This document shows positions 1-8,174 of a DNA stretch of 64,000 bases, piece after piece. How positions within the stretch are numbered: position 1 is the stretch's first letter; each line of letters begins with the position of its first letter. A program made the translations under genes and the position numbers. The DNA is from Streptomyces sp. SID8352 (GTDB lineage: Bacteria; Actinomycetota; Actinomycetes; Streptomycetales; Streptomycetaceae), in NCBI RefSeq assembly GCF_009862265.1, contig NZ_WWGX01000047.1, positions 25,394 to 89,393 of the forward strand, written 5' to 3'. The notes under the pieces are model-generated. The model saw nothing but the letters and a program-made list of their open reading frames with translations. It searched no databases and was not told the DNA's origin.

Positions 1-88
1 CGTTCCCGCGGGCGCGCCGGAACCTTGGTGCGCCGTGTCCCGCGTGCGCCGTGTCCCGGCGGGTGCCGTCCCCTTGCGAAGGCCGCCG

Positions 89-1075
89 CTACCGCGTGTG
101 CCGGGCCGCCGTGATCCGCACCGGGCCCCCGTCCGGCTCGCCGCCCGAGGCCCCGGCGCCCTTCGCGCCCGTCGGCCGCCAGGTGCTGCCGGTGTTCCCG
201 GCGACCCACTCGCGCCCGGCGTAGGAGACCCGTTCGATGCGCAGCGCCGAGGAGTTGGCGACCGCCCAGTGCGCGAGCTGCCAGCCGCGCCGCTCCGTGT
301 CCCGGGCCGCCCCCGGCCCGGAGCCCCCGGACACCGGCAGCGTCACGGTCCGCCCGTCGGAGCCGCCCGGCGCGGGCGCGGCCGTCGCCGGGGCGTCCGC
401 CCGGGCACCGGCGGGCTGGAGCACATCGCGCCCGAAGTCCCGCACCAGCGCCTCGCGCACCGCGTCCGGCCCCTGGGCCCGGGTGGTGCCGGGGCGGCCC
501 TCGCAGGTCAGCGTCGCCCCGGCACCGCCCGTCAGCGCGGCGGCCAGCAGTGCGGCGTCCGGCTCGTGCTTGGCGTAGGCGTCGGGGAAGGCGCTGCGCT
601 GCACGCGCTGCGCGGCATCCGTCAGCGGCAGCTCCAGATAGCCGGGCACCTTGACGAGATGGTCGTAGAACTCGCCCGCGGAGTACGCCGGGTCCATGAT
701 CTCGGCCGGTGTTCCCCAGCCCTGCGAGGGGCGTTGCTGGAACAGGCCGAGCGAATCGCGGTCGCCGTGGTCGAGGTTGCGCAGCGTCGACTCCTGGAGA
801 GCGGTCGCCAGCGCGATCGTCACCGCCCGGTCGGGCAGTTCGCGCGCGGTGCCCACGGCGGTGATGGTGGCCGCGTTCACCGCCTGCTCCGGGGTGAACT
901 CGTAGGAGGAGGTGCCGCCGTCCCCCGCGGAGACGACCTTGCAGCCCGGCGCGCCCGCTCCGCCGGTGACGTACTGCACCACCAGGTATCCGGCCACCGC
1001 GAGCAGGACGACCAGGGCCGCCCCGGAACGGTGGAGGCGGCCCCTGGGACGGTGGGTCGTCGACGGATCGGGCAC
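89..1075 (-). CDS. Membrane-anchored lysozyme-like (transglycosylase-fold) protein
   Basis: About 328 residues. One membrane helix near the N-terminus (SGAALVVLLAVAGYLVVQ) is followed by an extracytoplasmic domain with ALQESTLRNLDHGDRDSLGL and FQQRPSQGWG, which resembles the actinobacterial lysozyme-like/SLT fold, with the Glu of ALQES as the likely catalytic residue. Homologues are often labelled 'heavy metal transporter', which the sequence does not support. The start is uncertain: I chose GTG at 1075; an in-frame ATG lies at 1111. The C-terminal half is Gly/Pro/Ala-rich and probably a wall spacer. It is divergent from dapE. A role in peptidoglycan turnover is inferred. Confidence 0.6.
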   Translation of the reverse strand: MPDPSTTHRPRGRLHRSGAALVVLLAVAGYLVVQYVTGGAGAPGCKVVSAGDGGTSSYEFTPEQAVNAATITAVGTARELPDRAVTIALATALQESTLRNLDHGDRDSLGLFQQRPSQGWGTPAEIMDPAYSAGEFYDHLVKVPGYLELPLTDAAQRVQRSAFPDAYAKHEPDAALLAAALTGGAGATLTCEGRPGTTRAQGPDAVREALVRDFGRDVLQPAGARADAPATAAPAPGGSDGRTVTLPVSGGSGPGAARDTERRGWQLAHWAVANSSALRIERVSYAGREWVAGNTGSTWRPTGAKGAGASGGEPDGGPVRITAARHTR

Positions 1076-1182
1076 GCCTACAAGGTACTGGAGAGCATGT
1101 CCGGAGCCCATGCCGGTGCGCGCGGTACGTCTCCGGTGCGGCCGCGGCACGGTCGCCGGCGCCGGGTCCGGCGCGCCACGGG

Positions 1183-1198
1183 TAGGGTCGAGGTCATG
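1183..1198 (+). promoter_or_regulatory. Candidate leaderless promoter of dapE
   Basis: TAGGGT (1183-1188) lies 7 bases before the dapE ATG, the spacing expected if transcription begins at or next to the start codon. No convincing Shine-Dalgarno sequence lies between them. No clear -35 was seen. Confidence 0.45.
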
Positions 1199-2275
1199 GC
1201 CGACACCCCGCTTGACCTCACGCTGGACGCCGCCGAGCTGACCGCGCGGCTCGTGGACCTCCCCTCCGAGAGCGGCTCCGAGAAGCCGCTCGCGGACGCG
1301 GTCGAGAGCGCGCTGCGGGCCCTGCCCCACCTGACCGTCGACCGGTACGGCAACAACGTCGTGGCCCGCACCGACCTGGGCCGGGCGGAGCGGGTGATCC
1401 TGGCCGGACACCTCGACACGGTCCCCATCGCGGACAACGTGCCCTCGCGGCTGGACGAGGACGGCGTCCTGTGGGGCTGCGGCACCTGCGACATGAAGGC
1501 GGGCGTCGCCGTCCAGCTCCGGATCGCGGCCACCGTCCCGGCCCCCAACCGCGACCTCACCTTCGTCTTCTACGACAACGAGGAGGTCGCCGCCGACCTC
1601 AACGGCCTGGGACACGTGGCCGCCGCCCACCCCGATTGGCTCCGGGGCGACTTCGCGGTGCTGCTCGAACCCTCCGACGGCCAGGTCGAGGGCGGCTGCC
1701 AGGGCACGCTGCGGGTGCTGCTGCGGACGACGGGCGAGCGGGCGCACTCCGCGCGCGGCTGGATGGGCTCCAACGCCGTCCACGCCGCCGCCCCGATCCT
1801 GGCCCGCCTCGCCGCCTACGAGCCCCGCCGCCCGGTGATCGACGGCCTGGAGTACCGCGAGGGCCTGAACGCGGTCCGCGTCGAGGGCGGCGTGGCCGGG
1901 AACGTCATCCCCGACGAGTGCGTCGTCACCGTCAACTTCCGCTACGCGCCCGACCGGAGCGAGCAGGAGGCCCTGGAGCACGTCCGCGAGGTCTTCGACG
2001 GCTGCGGGGTGGCCGGGTTCGAGGTGGACGACCACAGCGGCGCCGCCCTGCCCGGCCTCTCGCACCCGGCCGCCGCCGCCTTCATCGAGGCGGTCGGCGG
2101 CACCCCGCAGCCGAAGTTCGGCTGGACGGACGTGTCCCGGTTCGCCGCCCTTGGCATCCCGGCCGTCAACTACGGCCCCGGCAACCCCCATCTGGCGCAC
2201 CGGCGTGACGAGCGGGTCGAGGTGGCGAAGGTCCTCGCGGGCGAGGAGCGGCTGCGGGCCTGGCTGACCGCCTGA
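1196..2275 (+). CDS. dapE: Succinyl-diaminopimelate desuccinylase
   Basis: 359 residues, the usual size for actinobacterial DapE of the M20 metallopeptidase family. It hydrolyses N-succinyl-LL-2,6-diaminopimelate to LL-diaminopimelate and succinate in the cytoplasm, feeding peptidoglycan cross-linking and lysine. Visible motifs: GHLDTVP (71-77) with metal-binding His and catalytic Asp, CGTCDMKAG (95-103) with the bridging Asp, FYDNEEV (125-131) with the catalytic Glu pair, and a C-terminal NYGPGNPHLAH metal ligand. The reading frame stays open far upstream, but the ATG at 1196 fits the family N-terminus and sits 7 bases after a -10-like TAGGGT. The long antisense reading frame is a shadow. 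Confidence 0.93.
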   Translation: MADTPLDLTLDAAELTARLVDLPSESGSEKPLADAVESALRALPHLTVDRYGNNVVARTDLGRAERVILAGHLDTVPIADNVPSRLDEDGVLWGCGTCDMKAGVAVQLRIAATVPAPNRDLTFVFYDNEEVAADLNGLGHVAAAHPDWLRGDFAVLLEPSDGQVEGGCQGTLRVLLRTTGERAHSARGWMGSNAVHAAAPILARLAAYEPRRPVIDGLEYREGLNAVRVEGGVAGNVIPDECVVTVNFRYAPDRSEQEALEHVREVFDGCGVAGFEVDDHSGAALPGLSHPAAAAFIEAVGGTPQPKFGWTDVSRFAALGIPAVNYGPGNPHLAHRRDERVEVAKVLAGEERLRAWLTA

Positions 2276-2386
2276 TCCGCGGCGGGGTTTGCCTCGCCGT
2301 GTTCCGGACATGCTCAGGTCCCCCGCGGGTAACCCCCGTGGATCTACGCTGAGGACGTATCACCCGCACTACGGCAGGGAGCGCGC

Positions 2387-3145
2387 ATGGCCACCGGTAA
2401 CCCCGAGGGGAAGAAGCAGCCGCCGGACGAGCAGCGGCTCGGCCCGGTCCTCCGGCGTCGCAGCCAGGTCCAGAAGAGCACCACGGACCAGCGGCTGCTG
2501 GACGGGCGCGCCCCCACCGACTGGGTGCACACCGATCCCTGGCGGGTGCTGCGCATCCAGTCCGAGTTCATCGAGGGCTTCGGCACCCTGGCCGAACTCC
2601 CGCCCGCCATCAGCGTGTTCGGCTCCGCCCGGACCGCCGTCGGCTCCCCGGAGTACGAGACGGGCATCCGGCTCGGCCAGGGGCTGGTCGACGCCGGTTT
2701 CGCGGTCATCACCGGCGGCGGCCCCGGTGCCATGGAGGCGGCGAACCGCGGTGCCCTGGAGGCGGGGGGCGTCTCGGTGGGCCTCGGCATCGAACTGCCC
2801 TTCGAGCAGGGGCTCAACGCCTATGTCGACATCGGCCTGAACTTCCGCTACTTCTTCGTCCGCAAGATGATGTTCGTCAAGTACGCGCAGGGCTTCGTGG
2901 TGCTGCCCGGCGGCCTCGGCACCCTCGACGAGCTGTTCGAGGCGCTCACCCTCGTCCAGACGCAGAAGGTGACCAAGTTCCCCATCGTGCTGTTCGGCAC
3001 GGAGTACTGGGGCGGCCTCGTCACCTGGCTGCGCGACACACTGGTGGCCCAGGGCAAGGCCGCGGAGAAGGACCTGCTGCTGTTCCACGTCACGGACGAC
3101 GTGGAGGAGGCGGTCGCGCTGGTCTCCAAGGAAGCCGGCCGCTGA
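2387..3145 (+). CDS. LOG-family (TIGR00730) Rossmann-fold protein, probable cytokinin riboside 5'-monophosphate phosphoribohydrolase
   Basis: 252 residues. The signature PGGLGTLDELFEAL, with GGGPGAMEAANRGA upstream, identifies the LOG family. Proteins of this family were long called lysine decarboxylases but hydrolyse nucleoside monophosphates to free base and ribose 5-phosphate. The Arg and Glu of the active site (RKMMFVKYA and TLDE) are present. The start is ATG, preceded by a GGGAG ribosome binding site in 'cagggagcgcgc'. It lies 111 bases after dapE in the same direction, as with Rv1205 near dapE in M. tuberculosis. The true substrate in this organism is unknown. Confidence 0.85.
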   Translation: MATGNPEGKKQPPDEQRLGPVLRRRSQVQKSTTDQRLLDGRAPTDWVHTDPWRVLRIQSEFIEGFGTLAELPPAISVFGSARTAVGSPEYETGIRLGQGLVDAGFAVITGGGPGAMEAANRGALEAGGVSVGLGIELPFEQGLNAYVDIGLNFRYFFVRKMMFVKYAQGFVVLPGGLGTLDELFEALTLVQTQKVTKFPIVLFGTEYWGGLVTWLRDTLVAQGKAAEKDLLLFHVTDDVEEAVALVSKEAGR

Positions 3146-3167
3146 CCCTTCCTCCGTCTGTGGCGGC

Positions 3168-3199
3168 GTCCCCGCGGGACCGGCCCCCGGTCCGGGGAC
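3168..3199 (+). terminator. GC-rich hairpin after the LOG-family gene
   Basis: GTCCCC-gcg-GGACCGG pairs with CCGGTCCGGGGAC across a 3-base loop, 23 bases after the stop. There is no U-tract. A perfect 16-base palindrome follows at 3204-3219. Confidence 0.45.
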
Positions 3200-3432
3200 G
3201 GGGCGTCGGCGCGCCGACGGGGGCGCGGCCCGCGGCGGGCCCGTGGCGTCCCCACCGTGCCGTGGGGGATCACGCCCGGAGGCGTCGGGGCGGCGCGGAC
3301 GACCGGAGCGCGGGGCGGACACCGCCCGATGCCCACGCCCGGCCCCCCACTCCCGGCCCGGCCACGACGGGCGCCCCCCCGGCCCGGGGCACGCGCTGCC
3401 GCGGCCGGGTGCCCAAGGGGGTTCGCGGGGCG

Positions 3433-3662
3433 GGCGTGGGGCGCGGAGCGCGGGGTCCGGGGCCTCCGGCATCCCGGCCCGGGGTTGCCGGTGCGCCGCG
3501 CCGCCTCCGCCGCGATGGGCGCCCCCACGGCTCGGGGTACCTTTCCCCTGACCGGCCCCGGGGCTGCCGGAGCGGATCCGTGAGGCGTGGGGGCGCGGAG
3601 TGCGGGGTGTCTGTCCCGGCGGGTCTCGCCGTGAGGTCCCGGTGCGCCGCGCCGCCTCCGCC
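3433..3662. repeat. Two imperfect ~80-bp direct repeats in a long intergenic region
   Basis: Copy 1 (3433-3511) and copy 2 (3584-3662) both begin GGCGTGGGG(G)CGCGGAG and both end with the same stretch GGTGCGCCGCGCCGCCTCCG. They lie in the 578-base gap between the LOG gene and folP2 (3146-3723), which holds no convincing coding frame. Apart from these repeats and the hairpin above I see nothing else there. Confidence 0.6.
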
Positions 3663-3723
3663 CCGGACCCCGTTCGCGCTGGCCGGATCGCGCCGTGCGC
3701 GGGGCGGCGCGGGGTGCAGGGGG

Positions 3724-4608
3724 CTACGCCAGCCCCCGCCGGGCCACCGCCGGTTCCCTCGTCCCCGCGATGGCGCCCACCATGTCCACCACCTGCCGGG
3801 TCTCCGCGACCTCGTGCACCCGGTACACCCGCGCCCCCAGCCACGCCGAGACCGCCGTCGTCGCCAGCGTGCCCACCAGCCGGTCCTTGACCGGCCGGTC
3901 CAGCGTCTCGCCCACGAAGTCCTTGTTGGACAGCGACACCAGCACCGGCCAGCCCGTGGCGACCATCTCGCCCAGCCGCCGCGTGGCCTCCAGGCTGTGC
4001 CGGGTGTTCTTCCCGAAGTCGTGCCCCGGGTCGATCATCACCGACTCCCGGGGCACCCCCAGCGCCACCGCCCGCTCGGCCAGGGCCACGGTCGCGCCCA
4101 GGACGTCGGCCATCACGTCGTCGTACGCCACCCGGTGCGGCCGGGTGCGGGGCAGCGCCCCGCCCGTGTGCGTGCACACCAGCCCGGCGCCGTACCGCGC
4201 GGCCACCTCCGCCAGCCGCGGGTCCGCCCCGCCCCACGCGTCGTTCAGCACGTCGGCACCGGCCTCGCAGACGGCCGCGCCGACCTCGTGCCGCCAGGTG
4301 TCCACGCTGATCACGACGTCCGGGAAGCGCCGCCGGACCTCCGCCACGAACCCGACCGTGCGCCGCGCCTCCTCCTCGGCCGACACCTCCTCGCCCGGAC
4401 CGGCCTTCACCCCGCCGATGTCGATGATCCCGGCGCCCTCGGCCACCGCCCGCTCCACCCGCTCCAGCGCCGGCCGGTCGAGGAAGGTGGCCCCCCGGTC
4501 GTAGAAGGAGTCCGGGGTCCGGTTCACGATCGCCATGACGACCGGCTCGTCCGGCGCGAACTCCCGCCCGCCCAGCCTGAGCATCCCCTGTGACCGCTGC
4601 ACGTCCAT
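3724..4608 (-). CDS. folP2: FolP2-type dihydropteroate synthase homologue
   Basis: 294 residues with a pterin-binding TIM-barrel pattern: NRTPDSFYDRG near residue 30, DIGGVKAGPGEE, SVDTWRHEV, NDAWGG and MIDPGHDFGKNT. Canonical folate-pathway synthase carries NVTPDSFSDGG and DVGGESTRPGA in the first two positions. Here the sequence matches the actinobacterial FolP2 branch (Rv1207), which in mycobacteria does not behave as a dihydropteroate synthase. A true folate role is therefore doubtful; another pterin-like ligand is possible. The start ATG at 4608 has GGGAG 6 bases upstream. It is divergent from the DivIVA-domain gene. Confidence 0.8.
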   Translation of the reverse strand: MDVQRSQGMLRLGGREFAPDEPVVMAIVNRTPDSFYDRGATFLDRPALERVERAVAEGAGIIDIGGVKAGPGEEVSAEEEARRTVGFVAEVRRRFPDVVISVDTWRHEVGAAVCEAGADVLNDAWGGADPRLAEVAARYGAGLVCTHTGGALPRTRPHRVAYDDVMADVLGATVALAERAVALGVPRESVMIDPGHDFGKNTRHSLEATRRLGEMVATGWPVLVSLSNKDFVGETLDRPVKDRLVGTLATTAVSAWLGARVYRVHEVAETRQVVDMVGAIAGTREPAVARRGLA

Positions 4609-4791
4609 TTCGCTCCCACGTCCCGCTTCTCGTACCCGGACACCGCCTGGGGCCCCGGCTGTCAGACTCGCATGGCACGATCGGAGCCGACACCACCGGC
4701 TCCGGGGCCGGACCGGCGCGCCCGCAGGGCGCCGGACCGCTCCCGGACCGATCCAACCAGCCACACCGATCCGACCATGGGGGCCCCAGCG

Positions 4792-5151
4792 ATGGTCATG
4801 TTCCTGTTCCTCGTCATCGCACTCGCGGTCGTGGTCACCGCGGTGACGCTCGCCGTGGTCGCCGGGGGTGAGAGCGGGCCGCTGCCCGACGCCCCGCCGG
4901 AGCGCCCGGTGGACGCCCTGCCCCCGGACCGCCCGGCCGTCCGCGAGGACGTGGAGCGGCTGCGCTTCCCGCTCACCGTCCGCGGCTACCGCATGGCCGA
5001 CGTCGACGACGCCCTCGGCCGCCTCGGCGCCGAGCTGGCCGAGCGCGACGCGCGGATCTCCGAGCTGCAATCCGCGCTGGCCGGGGCCCACGCCCCCGCC
5101 GCGGAGCCGTCCGACGCCGCGGCCGACGCGACCGGCAAGGAGGACGCGTGA
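4792..5151 (+). CDS. Single-pass membrane protein with a DivIVA-like motif
   Basis: About 119 residues. The N-terminal helix MVMFLFLVIALAVVVTAVTL is followed by an acidic Pro-rich linker and a DivIVA-type segment (RGYRMADVDDALGRLGAELA) that probably forms a coiled coil. The upstream in-frame ATGs at 4672 and 4777 lack ribosome binding sites; 4792 has GGGGG 8 bases before it and starts directly in the helix. The stop overlaps the GTG of tag (GTGA), implying translational coupling. A scaffold role at the membrane is inferred. It corresponds in position to Rv1209. Confidence 0.8.
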   Translation: MVMFLFLVIALAVVVTAVTLAVVAGGESGPLPDAPPERPVDALPPDRPAVREDVERLRFPLTVRGYRMADVDDALGRLGAELAERDARISELQSALAGAHAPAAEPSDAAADATGKEDA

Positions 5152-5732
5152 GCACCGGGGAGGCCCTCGCCGGGCCGGACGGGGCACGGCGCTGTCCCTG
5201 GGCGCTGTCCGCCGAGGACTACGTGGCGTACCACGACGACGAGTGGGGCCGCCCGGTCCACGGGGACGACGCCCTGTTCGAGCGGCTCAGCCTGGAGGCG
5301 TTCCAGTCCGGCCTGTCCTGGATCACGATCCTGCGCCGCCGCCCCGGCTTCCGGACCGCCTTCGCGGACTTCCGGATCGCCGAGGTGGCCGAGTTCACCG
5401 ACGAGGACCGCGAGCGCCTGCTCGCCGACCCGGGCATCATCCGCAACCGCGCCAAGGTCGACGCGACCCTGGCCAACGCGCGCGTGCTCAGCGGCTGGGC
5501 GGAGGGCGAGCTGGACGCCGTGATCTGGTCGCACGCGCCGGAGGCGATCGGCCGCCCGGTCCCGAAGACCCTCGCGGACGTGCCGGCCGTCACCCCGGAG
5601 TCGACGGCCCTGGCGAAGGACCTGAAGCGGCGCGGCCTGCGCTTCGTCGGCCCCACCACGGCGTACGCCCTGATGCAGGCCTGCGGCTTGGTCGACGACC
5701 ACCTCGCGGACTGCGCGTCCCGCCGCCCCTGA
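5148..5732 (+). CDS. tag: DNA-3-methyladenine glycosylase I
   Basis: 194 residues, normal for Tag. It removes 3-methyladenine from alkylated DNA as the first step of base-excision repair. RCPWALSAEDYVAYHDDEWG at the N-terminus, FERLSLEAFQSGLSWITIL, and the C-terminal FVGPTTAYALMQACGLVDDH are all Tag signatures. The zinc-binding His and Cys expected in Tag are present (Cys near residue 16, HDDEWG, and C-terminal DDHLADC). It begins with GTG after a strong AAGGAGGACGC site and overlaps the DivIVA-domain gene by 4 bases, so both are co-translated. Confidence 0.93.
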   Translation: MSTGEALAGPDGARRCPWALSAEDYVAYHDDEWGRPVHGDDALFERLSLEAFQSGLSWITILRRRPGFRTAFADFRIAEVAEFTDEDRERLLADPGIIRNRAKVDATLANARVLSGWAEGELDAVIWSHAPEAIGRPVPKTLADVPAVTPESTALAKDLKRRGLRFVGPTTAYALMQACGLVDDHLADCASRRP

Positions 5733-5743
5733 CCGCACCGCAC

Positions 5744-5796
5744 CGCCCCGCCCCGGATCCCCTGGACCCTGGGCTGGGACGGGACGGGGCGGGGCG
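5744..5796. terminator. Bidirectional hairpin between tag and the enoyl-CoA hydratase gene
   Basis: CGCCCCGCCCC (5744-5754) pairs perfectly with GGGGCGGGGCG (5786-5796) across a 31-base loop. It sits midway between two convergent genes. There is no U-tract, as is usual in Streptomyces. Confidence 0.5.
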
Positions 5797-5826
5797 CCGG
5801 GGTCCCGGCCCGCCCCGGCGGGCGGA

Positions 5827-6633
5827 TCAGCGGCCGAGGTACACCGGCTTCTCCTTGTCGACGAAGGCCCGCACCGCGATGGCGTGGTCCTGCGAGGCGC
5901 CCGCCCGCGTCTGCAGCTCGTCCTCCTTCTCCAGCGTCTCGGCCAGCGAGTGCGACAGCCCGTACGCCACCGACTCCTTCACCGCCGCGTACGCCAGGGT
6001 CGGGCCGGCGGCCAGCGCCCGCGCCGTCCGCTCGGCCTCGGCCCGCAGCTCGCCGGCCGGGACGACCCGGCCGACGATGCCCAGCTCGTACGCCTCCCGG
6101 GCGTCGATGGCGCGCGGGAAGAGCAGCAGGTCGGTGGCGCGCCCGGGGCCGACGACCCGCGGCAGCGTCCAGGACAGCCCCGAGTCGGCGGTCAGCGCGA
6201 CCCCGGTGAAGGCCGTGGTGAAGGTCGCGGTCTCGGCGACGATCCGGTGGTCCGCCGCCAGCGCGAAGCCGAAGCCCGCCCCGGCCGCCACCCCGTTCAC
6301 CGCCGCCACCACCGGCTTGGGCGCCTCGGCCAGGGCCCGCACGATCGGGTTGTAGTGCTCGCCCACCGTGCGCATGGTGCCGCCCCTGCCGCCGCTCTCC
6401 CGGTCGGCGGCCAGCAGCCCGACATGCTCCTTGAGGTCCTGCCCCACGCAGAACGCCCGGTCCCCGGCCGCGGTCAGCAGCACCGCCCGGACGGCCCCGT
6501 CCGCCGCCGCGGACCGCACCGCCTCCCGGAGCGCGACCTTGGCCTCGGTGTTCAGCGCGTTCATCGCCTCCGGGCGGTTCAGCGTGATCGTCGCGAGCCC
6601 GTCGCTCACCTCGTAGAGCACGGTGTCTGCCAT
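5827..6633 (-). CDS. Enoyl-CoA hydratase/isomerase family protein
   Basis: 268 residues of the crotonase fold: LNRPEAMNALN at the N-terminus, AFCVGQDLKEH, and the oxyanion-hole segments PKPVVAAVNGVAAGAGFGFA and DSGLSWTLPRVVG. In place of the classical catalytic Glu pair it has Ala/Gly-rich residues and an Asp (TADSGL), the arrangement found in PaaG-like isomerases/hydratases, so the exact CoA substrate cannot be named. The start ATG at 6633 has GAGGAGG 6 bases upstream. It is transcribed convergently with tag, and the 346-base gap upstream holds the DUF3117 promoter on the other strand. Confidence 0.85.
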   Translation of the reverse strand: MADTVLYEVSDGLATITLNRPEAMNALNTEAKVALREAVRSAAADGAVRAVLLTAAGDRAFCVGQDLKEHVGLLAADRESGGRGGTMRTVGEHYNPIVRALAEAPKPVVAAVNGVAAGAGFGFALAADHRIVAETATFTTAFTGVALTADSGLSWTLPRVVGPGRATDLLLFPRAIDAREAYELGIVGRVVPAGELRAEAERTARALAAGPTLAYAAVKESVAYGLSHSLAETLEKEDELQTRAGASQDHAIAVRAFVDKEKPVYLGR

Positions 6634-6840
6634 GGATGCCTCCTCGGCGTCGGGGCCTGTGTCCGCGCCCCAGCATGACGGAGACCACCCGCGCCGCACC
6701 CCGGACAAATGTGACCTGCGTCAAAGAATTCCGGTCCGATTCCATTCGGCGGAAGTGGGCGGGACCGCGAAGTATCGCAGTCAGATCCCCGAATTGAGTG
6801 GTTTTGCTCGCGCGCGTTGCCCAAGCGATGCCGACCGACG

Positions 6841-6871
6841 TTGGTCATCGGGTCCTGGGATGCGGGATAAT
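6841..6871 (+). promoter_or_regulatory. Candidate vegetative promoter for the DUF3117 gene
   Basis: TTGGTC (6841-6846) and GATAAT (6866-6871), separated by 19 bases, lie about 110 bases before the DUF3117 start. GATAAT differs from the consensus -10 in one base, which stands out in this GC-rich sequence. The long spacer lowers confidence. Confidence 0.4.
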
Positions 6872-6979
6872 GACCGGGAAGCAATGTGTTCGATGCCGGT
6901 GTCGCGTGTCCAGCCGGACCGCGTGCCCTTCGTGGGCCGTCGGCTGGACGGTGAGCTGGTATCAGGAAGGGGAACGAGC

Positions 6980-7147
6980 ATGGCGGCCATGAAGCCGCGG
7001 ACGGGCGACGGCCCGCTCGAGGTGACCAAGGAGGGGCGGGGCATCGTCATGCGCGTTCCGCTCGAAGGCGGCGGTCGACTCGTCGTCGAGCTGACCCCCG
7101 ACGAGGCCGGCGCGCTCGGCGACGCCCTCAAGAAGGTCGTCGGCTGA
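6980..7147 (+). CDS. DUF3117 small conserved protein
   Basis: 55 residues: MAAMKPRTGDGPLEVTKEGR at the start, then VPLEGGGRLVVELTPDEAGA and a short helix ending KKVVG. This matches the DUF3117 family conserved across actinobacteria (Rv1211 position). Function unknown. A longer open frame runs upstream, but ATG 6980 has a GGAAGGGGAA site and the family begins here. It has no signal peptide or membrane helix and is likely cytoplasmic. It sits alone between the enoyl-CoA hydratase and the methyltransferase. Confidence 0.9.
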   Translation: MAAMKPRTGDGPLEVTKEGRGIVMRVPLEGGGRLVVELTPDEAGALGDALKKVVG

Positions 7148-7300
7148 CGCGCGGGCGACCATACCCGATCAAATCGCCCCGGTGCCCCTGCGGCGCCGGG
7201 GCGTTTGCCGTCCCGCACCGCACCCGCCGGGCGTCGCCGCGGCGTGCCGGGCCCGACCCCGGGCCCGGGGCGCGGCCGCCGAGCAGTCCCGGGGGACGGC

Positions 7301-7933
7301 TCAGCGCTTCACCGCGCACAGCAGCCCGTCCCCGGCCGGCAGCAGGGACGGCACCAGCTCCTGGCTCTCCCGCACCGCCCGCAGCAGCTCCCGCAGCCGC
7401 AGCACCTCCGCGGGCTGGGGGCCGGAGTCGACGGTGCGGCCGGCGGCGAGAACGCCCTCGAAGACGACCAGTCCGCCGGGCCGCAGCAGACGCAGCGACT
7501 CCGCCAGGTAGTCCAGGTACTCCAGACGGTCGCCGTCGCAGAAGACGAGGTCGTAGCCCGCGTCCGCGAGCCGGGGCAGCACCTCCAGGGCGCGGCCCGG
7601 TATGAAGCGCGCCCGGTTGCTGGCGAAGCCGGAGGCGCGGAAGGCCTGGCGGGCGAACTGCTGGTGCTCCGGTTCCGGGTCCACCGTGGTCAGCACCCCG
7701 TCCGGGCGCATGCCCCGCAGCAGGTGGATGCCCGACACGCCGCAGCCGGTGCCGATCTCGGCCACCGCCTTGGCGTCCACGGCGGCGGCGAGCAGACCCA
7801 GCGCGGAGCCCGTGCCGGGGGTCACCGAGCGCAGGCCCGCCTCGTGGGCCCGATCACGCGCCCAGAGCAGCGCGTCGTCCTCGGCGACATAGGCGTCGGA
7901 GAACGCCCAGCCCGTCTGCCGGTTGCCGGTAAT
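7301..7933 (-). CDS. SAM-dependent O-methyltransferase, apparent ATT start
   Basis: Class I methyltransferase of the catechol/caffeoyl-CoA type: VAEIGTGCGVSGIHLLRG is the SAM-binding motif I, and VFCDGDRLEYLDYL and LLRPGGLVVFEGVL follow. Homology clearly extends upstream through ITGNRQTGWAFSDAYVAEDD, a segment such proteins need, yet that stretch contains no ATG, GTG or TTG in frame. The best start is ATT at 7933, preceded by GGGAGAGGGTC; the first canonical codon (GTG, 7825) would remove about 36 conserved residues. It corresponds to Rv1220c next to sigE. Substrate unknown. Confidence 0.82.
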   Translation of the reverse strand: MTGNRQTGWAFSDAYVAEDDALLWARDRAHEAGLRSVTPGTGSALGLLAAAVDAKAVAEIGTGCGVSGIHLLRGMRPDGVLTTVDPEPEHQQFARQAFRASGFASNRARFIPGRALEVLPRLADAGYDLVFCDGDRLEYLDYLAESLRLLRPGGLVVFEGVLAAGRTVDSGPQPAEVLRLRELLRAVRESQELVPSLLPAGDGLLCAVKR

Positions 7934-8174
7934 GACCCTCTCCCGTCCCTGTCGTTGCCTCGGCGTGACTGTATCCGTTGGCGTCGGGAACCCGCAGATG
8001 GGACCGGCCGTTGAAAGGGGTACGGGAAGACACGGGCGACAGGGCCCGGACGGTCACGGGGAGCGGTGGATGGCCAACAGCGCCGAGCAAGTGCTGACGC
8101 AGCCGTACGAGCCGGGTCAGCCCAGATCAAATTTTCGTAAAACCCCTTATCCGGAGCTAACGGGCGGGGTGGCT

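Noticed and set aside
2387..3145. Annotation as lysine decarboxylase
   Set aside because: PGGxGTxxE marks the LOG phosphoribohydrolase family; no pyridoxal-phosphate lysine motif is present.
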